A stretch of 64,000 bases of DNA from Plantago major (lineage: Eukaryota; Streptophyta; Magnoliopsida; Lamiales; Plantaginaceae). Below are positions 53,901 to 64,000 of this stretch, piece by piece; within the stretch, counting starts at the first letter, position 1; each line of letters begins with the position of its first letter. Below the pieces are notes generated by a model that was given only the letters and a program-made list of their open reading frames with translations, made no database searches and was not told where the DNA came from. The DNA lies in the NCBI GenBank assembly GCA_026545765.1, contig CM048840.1:43854959-43918958 (forward strand). The letters run 5' to 3'. The translations under genes and the position numbers were made by a program.

Positions 53901-56369
53901 TGTTTGAAAGAATTTGTGCATAAAGATGCCTTTAATGAATTCTAATTTGTGCTACTTACTTCCTCAACAGGAAGCTCAGAGTCATTTTTCTCAGAAACTT
54001 TTTCAGTTTCTGGTGTTCTTTCAAGTGATGTTGCCTTGGGGGCTTCATCAATTTCCATTGATGCAGGGGATGTCGCAACTTTGTCCCCGTGCATTTCTAC
54101 TTCTGATTGATCCTGTAAGTAGAAAGCATTGAATATTTTTAGAAGAGATATAAGATAACCCTAGATGAAGAATACTTATCACTTGATTTGTCATATACCT
54201 TCATGCTAGAAGGCTCAGTGATGTGTTCTTCGTAAACCTTGTCGTCTCTCGGTTTGTCTGGCATTTCTGCCTTATCTTCTTCCATCTCAGTTGGAGCCTG
54301 TTAGAAACATTTACTTAATGGTTAAGCACGTAAGCATATAACTAAAGAAGTGTTATCTTAAGAATCAATTATTACCTGTGGCACAGGCTCAGATGTCTTA
54401 AGAGGCGAGGTTGAGGAAACCTCCTTCTCAGTTTCTGAGGTAAGCTTTTCAGCTTCCTCTTGTTTCTGTTTCTAACTCAAATTGTAATAAAGAAATTTTA
54501 TGAGTAACAAGGTATATAAGCATAAGAAATTTTCACAAGATAAGAGTTAAACCAAATACCACCGAGCAATTTCAGTCGATTGGTCTCTGAACTTGTGACC
54601 TTTCTATACTTTGGTCTTCTTGTCCCAAAGGTAGTTTCTTTGCTTGAAGTTTCGTAGTTCACACCTTTCCGAGTATGCAACTCAGCTTGCTCCCCGTTGA
54701 TCATTCGAGTAGATGTCTCAGCTTGATCCTCTCAATGAGTTGGGGAACCCGCTTTTCAGGATTTTCTTCAAAGATATCGCATTCGGTAAGTCGAAATGGA
54801 GTTCATTTACCATTTCATCAACCACTTGTGGTCATTGTGGTTGTTGTGGTTGTCCGAAGCGTAAGATTGATCACTTGAACGCTCTTCCGCACTTTTAGAC
54901 TTGGCATTCTCATCATTATCACCAAGATTAAATTACCACACATCGTGGCTTCTTGAAGTTGTGCATAGGAAACATTTCGATGAAGTGTCTCGCACCAACA
55001 ACCTTTGCTATAGGTTCAAGAACTCGTGGTGTAGGTTCTTCTTCGATACCTTATCACCAAGCCATTGTACAAGAACCTTAGCCCTCTTTGTTCTTTCTAG
55101 GACTTGAGAGATGACTAGTTCATCATCTTCATCACAAAGCTCTCATCAAGATTGGGAACCGATTGGTCCATTACTCCGCGATTTCAGAGATAGGGCTTGG
55201 TGCTTTTCACCTTCTTTGGCAAAGATTTATGAGTTCATCGCCAAGGCATTCTCAGATTAGTCGACTTACTCTTGCCGAGTCTACTTGTTCAAGAGTTAAT
55301 AACTCTTTGCAAGATTGATGAGTTCATCCGCCATGCTTGCAGATATCCGAGAATTGACAACGCCTTTGGGTGTGTCTTCCGATTTGCCCAGACTTTTTCT
55401 TGAAGTTCGGCTTCTTGGTCGCAACCTTTTCTTCGATATCTTTCGCACTTTCGCTTCTTAGACCTTTCCGAGACCCAAGAACCTTTTTCATCAAATTTTT
55501 ATACTCATATTTATAGAGTAGATTATCGTCTATTTCAAATTGCTCTCCGAGCTCAATGCCAAACGCTTCAAAGAAGTAGCATATCTTCGCACTATAGCCT
55601 CGTGGCCTTTGGCTCAGCTATTCCTTTGGCAATCTTAGGCTCAAGCCTTGAATCTTCTTCACGAATTTCATGAAGGCGCATTTTCCCAGCTTGAAAGGGT
55701 TTTCACCTTCTTTCTTGTCGATTCAAAGAAGAACATCATGATCCATCATTCTCGCTTATCCGTCAAGACCTCCTTGTAGACCATCAAAGCATCCGTGAAG
55801 AATACAAGCCAATACATCCCAGGAACCATCGATGTCCGTTCGATGTCGAAGCTTGAACTCAAAGGTGTATCGATTTTCAAGATCACACACGCCATCAGAC
55901 AAATGTTTAACACCTTCAAGGAGATCATCATCTTGGTGTTTATTTCAAAATCCTTTTCAAGATTTTGAACCTCAAACAACTTACGTAGTTGTTAAGTCCG
56001 TATGATTTCCTTTCCTTGTCGAGGTTTTGATAGACACTATTTCAAAGCCTTCGTAAACACAGAAATTATCCTTGAGTTGTTGTAAAATTCCAACACATCG
56101 AGTGATGAAATTCCACTTGGGCGAGCAGATAGAAAACCCTTGATTTGTGCCTTTTCAAGCATGTCAAGAATCAATTTTCGTCATTCGGTTTTCTATCGCA
56201 AAGTTGAGATATTCCTCAACCATGGCACCACCCCAAATCATTCTGTGATTTGAAGTCCAATGGTCGATTAAAATTTCCTACCAAATGTTGTTCATAATAA
56301 CCAACTCGTGCTTGCTTTTAGCAAGCATCAAGGAGGATTGAGATTGTGTCAAGAGTTCTTGGAGGCCAT
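50955..56369 (-). pseudogene. ORF3 of copia copy 2
   Basis: Minus-strand ATG at 56,369, with the TATA box at 56,555-56,566. Recognisable parts: a heavily broken N-terminal domain (56,369-55,500), intron-bearing region (54,560-53,860), conserved block with PFFKAHTLPKHIQCFKKW (about 53,730-53,640), NLVSEDDEEEEMNENYF (53,431-52,988), coiled coil (52,495-52,235), acidic/basic part (52,069-51,575; SSEEEEEEGQVKSL) and the last domain (51,317-50,955; YLTEDQYKGDIRYLKIIYEY). GT-AG introns matching copy 1 introns 2, 3 and 4 are 54,375-54,298, 54,198-54,113 and 53,959-53,867. Intron 1 has lost its acceptor, and intron 5 is reduced to ~23 bp. Clean and corrupted patches alternate. Confidence 0.7.
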
Positions 56370-56554
56370 CTCTTTATATAGTGTAGGATTTGAAATGGTG
56401 TTTGAAAGAGATTTGATTCAAGATTCTTTCGTAATAACTTAATCTTGATTTGCAGAGATTGTAGAGGGTTTGCAGAGAATCAAGAGAAGGATTTGCTATT
56501 TTTGTGCAAGATGAATTTTCGGATTAGGCAAAAGTGATTTCATTTGTCAAAATC

Positions 56555-56566
56555 CTATATATATAG
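56555..56566 (-). promoter_or_regulatory. internal TATA box upstream of ORF3, copy 2
   Basis: CTATATATATAG, 186 bp before the minus-strand ATG at 56,369. It is in the same context as copy 1 (ATTGCTATATATATAGGATT). Confidence 0.5.
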
Positions 56567-57274
56567 CAATAGAATCTCAACAGACAAATACATACAAATT
56601 GATTTTGTGTACGATCGTGATTTGCAAGGTGCGTGAGCAAAAGCTAATTCGGCATTAAATGCAAAGTGGGCCATGTCTGAAGTTCGACAGTCCACTTCTT
56701 TCAAAGAATTAATTTCGTCCGTTAAGATTAATCGCTTAATTTCATCAAGGGTCACCATTGCTTCTTCAGCAATGATCACAATCGACAAGTGTAATTGTGC
56801 CCATTTAATGAATTTTGGCTATTAGCTATCTGAATCGCATCTTTGTATGACCAAGAACACTGTTTGCATCTGAATCATTTTATACTTAGGATTTTTCCAA
56901 GTTTTTCATCAAGATAGAAACAATGCGAATTTCAAGAGAGTAGTTTACTGCAGATAGTTGTACTATTCTCCTTTGTGTTCTCCGTTTGTAGATTGATTCA
57001 GAAATCTGAGTTCCGCCTCGTAGATCTTAAGTCGCTTTTTGCTTTATAGCCTTTTTGACTTCTGGATACCCATTCCAGTTTTCTCTTTTCTCTTTTCTGG
57101 ATGCCCGTTCCAGATACCTCTGCTCTGGATGTTTGTTCCAGCTTTCTGAACTATTTCAGTTCTTTGGTAGTTCTATTAATCCAAGACTGTGTCTTAAGAT
57201 TAAGAATCTACTTTCTTGCAGTGGCTTAGTGAAGATATCTGCAAGTTGGTCTTCAGTGCCAATCTTGAGTATCT

Positions 57275-60082
57275 CTATATTGCCTTTTTCGACATGGTCT
57301 CTGATGAAATGATGTCTAACATCAATATGCTTTGTTCTGGCATGAAATTTAGGATTCTGTGTAATCGCAATAGCACTTGTGTTGTCACAGAAATGGGAGT
57401 TTTCTTCTCATCGAGTTCATAGTCTTTAAGTTGTTGTTGTATCCACAGAATTTGTGTTGCACAACAACCAGCAGCAATATATTCAGCCTCTGTGGTAAAA
57501 GTTGCAATTGAGTTTTGCTTCTTGCTAAACCATGAGATAAGTCTGGTACCCAGGAACTGACAGGTTCCTGAGGTGCTTTTCCTATCTAGCAATGATCCAG
57601 CATAATCAGCATCTGAGTAGCCAGCTAAACTCAATCCACTATATTTGGGATACCACAATCCTACATTTACTGTACCTTTTACATACCTTAATATTTTCAT
57701 AGCAACATTGTAGTGTGTTTGCATCGGATTTGTCTGAAATCTAGCACACACTCCAACGGCGTATTGAATATCAGGTCTACTTGCAGTGAGGTAAAGTAGT
57801 GAACCTATCAATTTCCTATACTTATGTTCTTCAACACTCTTATCTGATTCAGTATAGGTCATTTTGGTTCCAATGCTCATAGGTATCTTAGCATTCTTTT
57901 CAGAAGGCTTAAGATTGAATTTTGTGAGCATATCTTTCGCGTACTTTGTTTGACTAATGAATATTCCATCACTGAGTTGCTTGATTTGCAATCCTAGGAA
58001 ATAATTCAATTCTCCCATCATGCTCATCTCAAACTTGTTTTTCATGAGATTTGCAAAGTCATCACAAAGTTGCTTGTCCTTAGATCCAAATATAATGTCA
58101 TCCACATATACTTGAACTAAGAGTAGTTTCCCATCATGATTTAAGTTAAATAAAGTTTTATCAACTTCACCTTTCTTGAAACCACTTTCCAGAAGGTATT
58201 TGGCCAAAGTGTCATACCACGCTCTTGGAGCCTGTTTCAATCCATACAGAGCTTTTTGTAGTTTATAGACCATTCTACTTTCTGAGGAAACTTCAAAGCC
58301 AGGTGGTTGCTCAACATAAACTTCTTCTGCAAGTTCACCGTTCAAGAATGCACTTTTGACATCCATCTGATAAACTTTAAAATCTTTATGAGCTGCAAAG
58401 GCTAGAAAGAGTCTTATTGCATCCAATCTGGCAACTGGTGCATATGACTCATCAAAGTCTAAGCCTTCAGTCTGGGTAAATCCCTTGGCAACCAATCTTG
58501 ATTTGCTTCTGGTTATTTCACCAGATTCATTCATCTTGTTTCTGAAAACCCATTTAGTTCCAATCACAGATATTCCTTCTACAAATGGAACTAGTTTCCA
58601 GACTTTGTTTCTCTCAAATTGATCCAACTCTTCTTGCATTGTAGAGATCCAGTCTTGGTCTCCTAGTGCTTCTTCTATATTTTTAGGTTCAATATTTGAG
58701 ATGAAACATCCAAAGAGAGATTTAGCGTTTTCAGCTATTGCTCTCCTAGTCCTAACACCTTGATTAATTGGTCCAATTACATCTTTTGCAGGATGATCTT
58801 TGATCCATCTCATCATAGGTTTAGTGCTAGTAGGATCAATATCCAAGTGATTTGAATGTGAATCACTAAGATTTTGATTTGATACTTTTTCAGTATCTGA
58901 GATATCTGACACATGGGAAATGTCATTGATATCTGACACTTTTTCAGTGTTAGAGATATCTGGAACTTGCATTTCAGCAGTCTCATTTTCAGATACCTCT
59001 TCATGATGAAGGTTCTCAGTAACCTTTTCCATTTCTGGAAGACTTATAGAAAATTCTTCATCATGTCTGTGAGTCATCTTGTTGTTACTAGTCTTAACAA
59101 GCTTTTCTACGTCAGAGTCATCCTCATTTTCCATAATGATGTTTCTCCTTTCTGAGGATTCTTCTTCAGAATCCCTCAGTATTAGTTCTTTTAACTTTTC
59201 TGAGAGTTCATCAATAGGAGGCGTTTTCTTACTTCCTTCATAGAATACAACATGAACTGATTTTTCAATTTTCTTTGTTCTTTTGTTGTAAATCCTGTAG
59301 GCTTTGCTATTCGTGGAATAACCAAGAAATACTCCTTCATCTACCTTTGGTTGAAATGTTCTCAGATAGTCTTTCCCATTGTTTAGAACAAAACATCTAC
59401 AACCAAATACTCTCAGATGTTTGATATTAGGGGGTCTACCAACCAAGATTTCATAGGGGGTCTTGTCATGGTGTTTGTTTATCAAACATCTGCTCTGAGT
59501 GTAGCAGGCTGTGTTTACAGCTTCAACCCAATAAACTTCACTTATTTTAGTGTCAGCTAGCATTGTTCTTGCGGCTTCTTTAAGGGTTCTGTTTTTCCTT
59601 TCTGCAACACCATTTTGTTGAGGTGTTCTTACAGAGGAAAGTTGATGTTGTATACCTTTGCAGGTACAAAACTCCTTTATGTACTGGTTGACAAACTCAG
59701 TACCATGGTCTGTTCTGATTGCAAATACCTTGTCATTTTTCATGACTTCAAGCTTTTTCAGCAAGTTTGGTATCTCCACCCTGGCATCATATTTGTGTTT
59801 CAGAAAGACAACCCAAGTGAATCTTGAGAAGTCATCTACAACAACCAGACCATACTTCTTTCCTGCATAACTAGTTACAGATGATTCAAAAAGATCCATG
59901 TGTAATAGTTGTAGTGGTCTAACACTAGAGTGTCTGATTTTGGTCTTGAAAGAAGTCTTAGATTGTTTTCCCATCTGACAGGCAGAACAGATACCATCCT
60001 TTCTGAAAGATGTTCTGGGAAGGCCAACCACTAACTCCTTCTTGGCAAGTTTGTTCAGAGTTTTGAAGTTCAAGTGACTCAT
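57275..60082 (-). CDS. copia copy 2 Pol: integrase, reverse transcriptase, RNase H (935 codons)
   Basis: Open from [20 protein letters not shown]. Order: integrase zinc region with [11 protein letters not shown] (residues about 33-43). The catalytic core has [22 protein letters not shown] and [13 protein letters not shown] (Asp, Asp, Glu), then an acidic linker (about 290-470). RT spans [51 protein letters not shown] and catalytic [10 protein letters not shown] (about 680). RNase H has [20 protein letters not shown] and [16 protein letters not shown]. It would integrate and copy the element. The frame is intact across all catalytic motifs, but its true start (protease side) and last ~40 codons are frame-broken, so it is not a complete polyprotein. 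Confidence 0.9.
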   Translation of the reverse strand: MSHLNFKTLNKLAKKELVVGLPRTSFRKDGICSACQMGKQSKTSFKTKIRHSSVRPLQLLHMDLFESSVTSYAGKKYGLVVVDDFSRFTWVVFLKHKYDARVEIPNLLKKLEVMKNDKVFAIRTDHGTEFVNQYIKEFCTCKGIQHQLSSVRTPQQNGVAERKNRTLKEAARTMLADTKISEVYWVEAVNTACYTQSRCLINKHHDKTPYEILVGRPPNIKHLRVFGCRCFVLNNGKDYLRTFQPKVDEGVFLGYSTNSKAYRIYNKRTKKIEKSVHVVFYEGSKKTPPIDELSEKLKELILRDSEEESSERRNIIMENEDDSDVEKLVKTSNNKMTHRHDEEFSISLPEMEKVTENLHHEEVSENETAEMQVPDISNTEKVSDINDISHVSDISDTEKVSNQNLSDSHSNHLDIDPTSTKPMMRWIKDHPAKDVIGPINQGVRTRRAIAENAKSLFGCFISNIEPKNIEEALGDQDWISTMQEELDQFERNKVWKLVPFVEGISVIGTKWVFRNKMNESGEITRSKSRLVAKGFTQTEGLDFDESYAPVARLDAIRLFLAFAAHKDFKVYQMDVKSAFLNGELAEEVYVEQPPGFEVSSESRMVYKLQKALYGLKQAPRAWYDTLAKYLLESGFKKGEVDKTLFNLNHDGKLLLVQVYVDDIIFGSKDKQLCDDFANLMKNKFEMSMMGELNYFLGLQIKQLSDGIFISQTKYAKDMLTKFNLKPSEKNAKIPMSIGTKMTYTESDKSVEEHKYRKLIGSLLYLTASRPDIQYAVGVCARFQTNPMQTHYNVAMKILRYVKGTVNVGLWYPKYSGLSLAGYSDADYAGSLLDRKSTSGTCQFLGTRLISWFSKKQNSIATFTTEAEYIAAGCCATQILWIQQQLKDYELDEKKTPISVTTQVLLRLHRILNFMPEQSILMLDIISSETMSKKAI

Positions 60083-60099
60083 TCTTTTGTGCCATAACC

Positions 60100-61690
60100 A
60101 AGGCTCTTCCAGGTGACCAGATTAACTCACCATGAGACATTCTTCAAGAGGCAGATGCCCAAATGGCAACATAAAGATCGCTTTCCGCCGAAAGCAACCA
60201 AGATCTCCGCTTTGACTCATTGTCAATTAGTTTGCAGATTTTGCTTTGAATTTTATAGTAAAACCTCATTCTCGCAAACCGTTCATGCTAAATAGATTAT
60301 ATTTCAAATCCTTAACATGTAATACGCCGTGATTGTTAATGAACCCAATTTGACGCCGCTACAAATCCTGAGAGGGATTTAATTCTCCAAAGAACTGATA
60401 TCCGTCCTATGTTGCAAGCTTTGTAATTGACAGATTTGCTTTGTCTCCCATGTGCTTTCCGCATCCACTATCAAATAGCCATTGTGCTTTAGTCCAGAAG
60501 CATTCGCACAACAGAAATGTGAGATTAGGTTCTCAATTTACAATTGGAACCATCGTAACTAAACAATCTTCCAAAGAGGAATCCATTTTGAATGAATTTC
60601 CTAGAACATTCTTTTGTCCGACAGAACATAAGGAGGAATTCTAATAGAATGATTATCATTATTAAGAATTATTTTCTTCCTCGTGTGTTCCTAGGTGTTC
60701 CATTTGGTGCTTTCAGACACTGTCAGTTTCCGAGTTTGCTTTTCAAAGAAACTTAGCTTTCCTCATGATTTCTTCTAGCATTCAGATTTTCGGGCTTGAT
60801 TTAACTTCCACTTCGATAATTGCTTTGAGCAATTCTAGCTTTCACCATCGCTCTTGCTCCTCCCATCTACTCATGAGCAAGTTGTTTTCCGATGCCTTTG
60901 TAGCCAATACTGCTTTGAGCACTTGAAGCTATCTCGAGATCTTTTTCTCGCAGCTTTGTTAGTCTCGTTGGTCTATTTTCTTCCGTAAAATGTGACATGG
61001 GAGAATTTGCCACTCGCAATTCTACCTTTTGAGAGACATAGCACTGGTGTTTACACTTTTCAGGTCGTGTCTCTTTTCGTAGATGTGCCCAACAGCTTTT
61101 GTTTTGACTTGTTTTTCCCACAAAGGTTTAGTCGAATCGCCTTTCCTTTGTCAACAATCTTTGTCTTCGTCCGATATTATAGATTGCATGGGAACCATCT
61201 TGTCAGTACTTACAAATGTTCTTCTTTCCTCACTCTTATTCAGAGTGGTAGAACAATCTGTCTGGTATTCAAATTTAAGTCCTTTCTTTTCAAGGATCTC
61301 TTAAGTAAGATTGTACTTCAAGAAGAGTGTCCTAGCTTTGGCATAAGATTGAAAAGATAATTCTTTCTTCGAGTTCCTTGTTCTCGTAAAGAAGATCTTC
61401 ATATTTCTTTAGCAATTTCAAACATTGCTTCATTATGTGATTCTTTTCAGATATCCGAGCTTTGAGAAATGCATTTTCAAAGATCCTTTTCTCGTGATAT
61501 CTTAACTAATTGAGAATTTTCCTTTGCAAGAGAATTCTTTTCTTCCTCAAGATTTTCGGCTCTAGCTCGGATCATTAGAAATTCTCTTCATAGATATCAA
61601 GTTCCTTTCTCGAGATTTTCTAGATCCTTGATTTCTTCTTCATCACTTTCATAAGTGTAACAAGAAGTATGTATTACCTCATCAGCCATA
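60100..61690 (-). pseudogene. copia copy 2 protease and coiled-coil linker
   Basis: The protease motif FDSGCGKHMGDKANLS is readable around 60,435-60,475 (DSG at 60,464-60,472). 61,121-60,867 and 61,690-61,330 match the coiled-coil linker of copy 1. Frames change every 100-250 bases. Confidence 0.65.
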
Positions 61691-61985
61691 AGATGTTTTC
61701 AATGTTAGAGATGTCGACCCAATCTCAAAGAACTCCACACATTTCATTTTTCTTGAGGTCAAGTCGATTACATCGTGAGTAACTCCACATAATTCTGGTG
61801 ATGGTAAAGTTGAGTCATCCGAATCATCTTCGTAATCTGCCTCAACGCCTAGAGCATCCAATTGAATTTGATTTTCTTTCTTTCTTCGCTAACAAAGCTC
61901 GCTTCTTCAAGATTCTTCTATCTTTCTTGTCACCTGTCCTAAGTTTGTTGAAGGCAGGACAATCCTTCTTGAAGTGGCCAGGTTT

Positions 61986-62967
61986 CTAACAATAGAAACA
62001 GATATCGTTTCCAATTTCTGCTTCCTCAGTACATGATGCTTTCTGAGCTGGCTTGTTCAGCGAGCTTTGCATATTTTTGTACTGGTGATAGTTTGAGCCT
62101 AGACGCTTCTTCAGCTTCTCTTTGGCTTTCCTTCTCTCAATTTCTCGACTGACATATTTGCTCATTTTGGCAAAGAAGAGCATCCTCGCCTCTTCCTTGC
62201 TTTTCTTCTTTCGTAAGTTCCTTGAGCAACTAGAGCAATGTTCTGCAACTTTTCAGTTGTTTGTTCTCTTTGTGTTGTCTCATAATCAACCGTAGCAAGA
62301 TGTGAGAAGAGTTCCACTGGAGTGATATTTGGCATTCCTTGGTTAAAATAAAAGAATTTGGTATGCTCCTAGTTTTGGTTAAGACTTCTGACTATCGTCT
62401 TAATCTTTTCTGACTGGGAGTATCTGTTGCTTTCCCCAAGTGCTGCCATATCACTCATGAGAGTAGTGAATCTGAAATCAAGTTCTTCCAGAGTTTCAGT
62501 GGGTCCTTGTTTGAAATTTTGAAATTTCAACTTGAGAACTTCGAACTTGTTTTCGTTTTCGCCCGCACGTATTTCTTCAATCAATGCCAGCAACTTTCGC
62601 CGCTTTAGCACCCCTACGCTTTTAATCGTATGTGCTTAGTGTCGATCCGATGATGATATTACGAGCTTGACCATCCAGACGATTCCTCTTGGCATCTTCC
62701 GATGTCCGAGTTCTCGGCTTCGTTCAGATAAAACTCGACTAGTTGATCTTCCACTTGTCGACGATCGGTTTGTGAAGATCCTTCAGATTGATCTCTGCCT
62801 CTACCATTAGAAACCTCCATGACTTGGTTGAGTTGTTGAATGACTATTGGGCCATTCTTTATCACTTCGATCATTTCGTCACTTATGGCTTCAAGGTGGA
62901 GCATCATGTTGTTTTTCCATTTCTCGTAGTTCTCTGGTTTGAGAACAGGTGCATCACTCAGAGACAT
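61986..62967 (-). pseudogene. copia copy 2 gag
   Basis: MSLSDAPVLKPENYEKWKNN from 62,967, FDVLKLKFQNFKQG... (62,611-62,369) and the basic helix ending in the knuckle CFYC-stop-KPGHFKKDC near 62,010-61,965. It matches copy 1 closely, with independent breaks, including a TAG inside the knuckle (61,986-61,988). Confidence 0.8.
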
Positions 62968-63068
62968 TCCTGCACACTTAACACAAAAATTAAATAGTCC
63001 TCAACAATGGACAAAGTTTTCTTCACCTATCTGGGGATCTAGGTTCAAAGTGTAAGGCATTTGAACCT

Positions 63069-63083
63069 CGCCTGATACCGCTT
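63069..63083 (-). other. copia copy 2 primer binding site
   Basis: Minus strand AAGCGGTATCAGGCG adjoins the LTR, a variant of TGGTATCAGAGCG (initiator tRNA-Met). Confidence 0.65.
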
Positions 63084-64000
63084 TGTTGTCCAGATAACGG
63101 CAACGTAAAAGACTAGAGGGGGGGGGGGTGAATAGTCTTTTAAACTTTTGTCGATAAAAACTATTTCTCAGATATCTGTGTAGATATCTGATACTTAGAA
63201 TCAGAGCGCGGAAGACTTAAGATAGATAAGTGCAGAAACACTTAAAGTGTGTGTGTGTGTGTTGCTAAAATGTAAATACAGAAAGGTAAGTAACACAGCA
63301 AGTATAGTGGTATCTGGAGGTGGCGTAATCCTCCAACTAATCCACTTCGGTCTTCCAAAGACCTAGAATTCACTAGAACAGATAATTGAGTTCACCTTAC
63401 AATAATCCTATTCTAAGAAATCCTTGTAACAAATGGTTCCCAACCAAATGTTCCCCCTGAGTTATTCCCTAGCTTCCTCAGCCAAGTATTTCCTATACTC
63501 AGAAACCTTTTTGAGTTGTTCCCTAGCTTCCCAAGCTAAGTACTTCCTATACTCAATAACCTTGGAGTTATTCTTTAGTTTCCCAAATCAAGTACTTCCT
63601 ATACCCAGAACCTTGGAGTTATTCCCCGATTTTCCAAACTAAGTACTTCCTGCACTCCACGCGGTTTTGGTGTTGGTTTCGGTTTGAGTTGTCGATGAGC
63701 TTCTTTAATAACTTATTCATTATTCAGATAGCTCGTGAATCAAGTATACTTAATACACTTTTCAATGTATCAGATCTTGTTCTTTTATCGACCCAAGTCT
63801 TAGATAAGTGTTCAAGAGAATGAATCTTTATACTTGATCTTTTGATTCAACTCTTTCACGTATAGTCGTGCTTGTTTAGGATCGTGACACTTAGAACTTT
63901 AGTGCTACTTAAGATCAAAAGCTAAGGTCGCAATGAAGTTTTAGGATAAGTGGTTTGCTTTGAGAGAGTAAGATATGTTTTGTTCGGATGTTCAACAGAT
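63084..64000 (-). repeat. copia copy 2, 5' LTR (partial, continues beyond window)
   Basis: TGTTGTCCAGATAACGGCAACG start (one G missing relative to the other LTRs), G run 63,118-63,127, (GT)n at 63,248-63,261. It is close to 48,919-49,830 of the 3' LTR. Confidence 0.9.

Larger units (their letters stand above)
48919..64000 (-). mobile_element. Ty1/copia SIRE/Maximus-like element, copy 2 (minus strand, 5' LTR runs off the window)
   Basis: 3' LTR 48,919-50,589; ORF3 about 56,369-50,955; pol 60,082-57,275; gag 62,967-61,986; 5' LTR from 63,084 on. Same family and order as copy 1. Nested in the LTR to its left, with ATCAC as the expected target duplication. Confidence 0.9.

Overview
The window is plant nuclear DNA, almost certainly from a flowering plant and probably a eudicot. 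It is a repeat-rich intergenic stretch. The evidence is plant-type Ty3/gypsy (Tat-like) and Ty1/copia (SIRE/Maximus-like) LTR elements, a plant L1-type LINE, a Rep-coding Helitron, Stowaway, hAT and Mutator-like MITEs, GT-AG introns of plant size and plant-like TATA boxes. I see no rRNA, tRNA, CRISPR or bacterial gene. The only candidate host gene is a small defensin-like secreted-peptide gene near 28.0-28.9 kb, and it is frame-broken.

Layout. 1-11,114 is the internal region of a decayed Tat-type gypsy element read left to right: gag, protease, reverse transcriptase, two RNase H domains, integrase. Its 3' part, 5.2-10.5 kb, reads on the opposite strand. It holds a spliced antisense gene with its own TATA box, a 5'-UTR intron and two coding introns, plus two smaller antisense units. 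An LTR (11,115-12,011) has a PPT on its left and a PBS plus gag leader on its right, so it is shared by two element copies. The second copy collapsed to a gag fragment and the last 58 bp of an LTR. From 13,041 to about 19,830 on the minus strand there is a Helitron Rep/helicase gene. Its intron carries a LINE, its Rep exon carries a solo LTR of the same gypsy family (5-bp TSD), and a more N-terminal exon carries a LINE 3' fragment (16-bp TSD).

19.1-32.3 kb is visibly AT-richer. It consists of short non-autonomous elements and duplicated blocks, several dated by empty sites at paralogous positions inside the window. It also holds RNase H-like fragments downstream of Helitron-type AT-rich repeats, and the defensin-like gene.

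32,314-46,993 is a full-length copia element (plus strand) that has lost most of its reverse transcriptase. 48,919-64,000 is a second copy of the same family on the minus strand, with an uninterrupted integrase-RT-RNase H reading frame. It is inserted into an LTR (47,301-48,918) of a third copy. Both elements carry a very long third ORF downstream of pol. That ORF has its own TATA box and, in the plus copy, five consecutive phase-0 introns of 77-81 bp. This intron array, and the spliced antisense gene of the gypsy element, are the most unusual structures here: two unrelated LTR elements, each with an intron-bearing cargo gene and apparently its own promoter.

The minus-strand copia copy alternates between clean and heavily frame-broken patches. 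The differences cluster at CAG/CTG, which may reflect consensus error at methylated CHG sites rather than biology. All calls come from reading the sequence. No alignment or database search was run.
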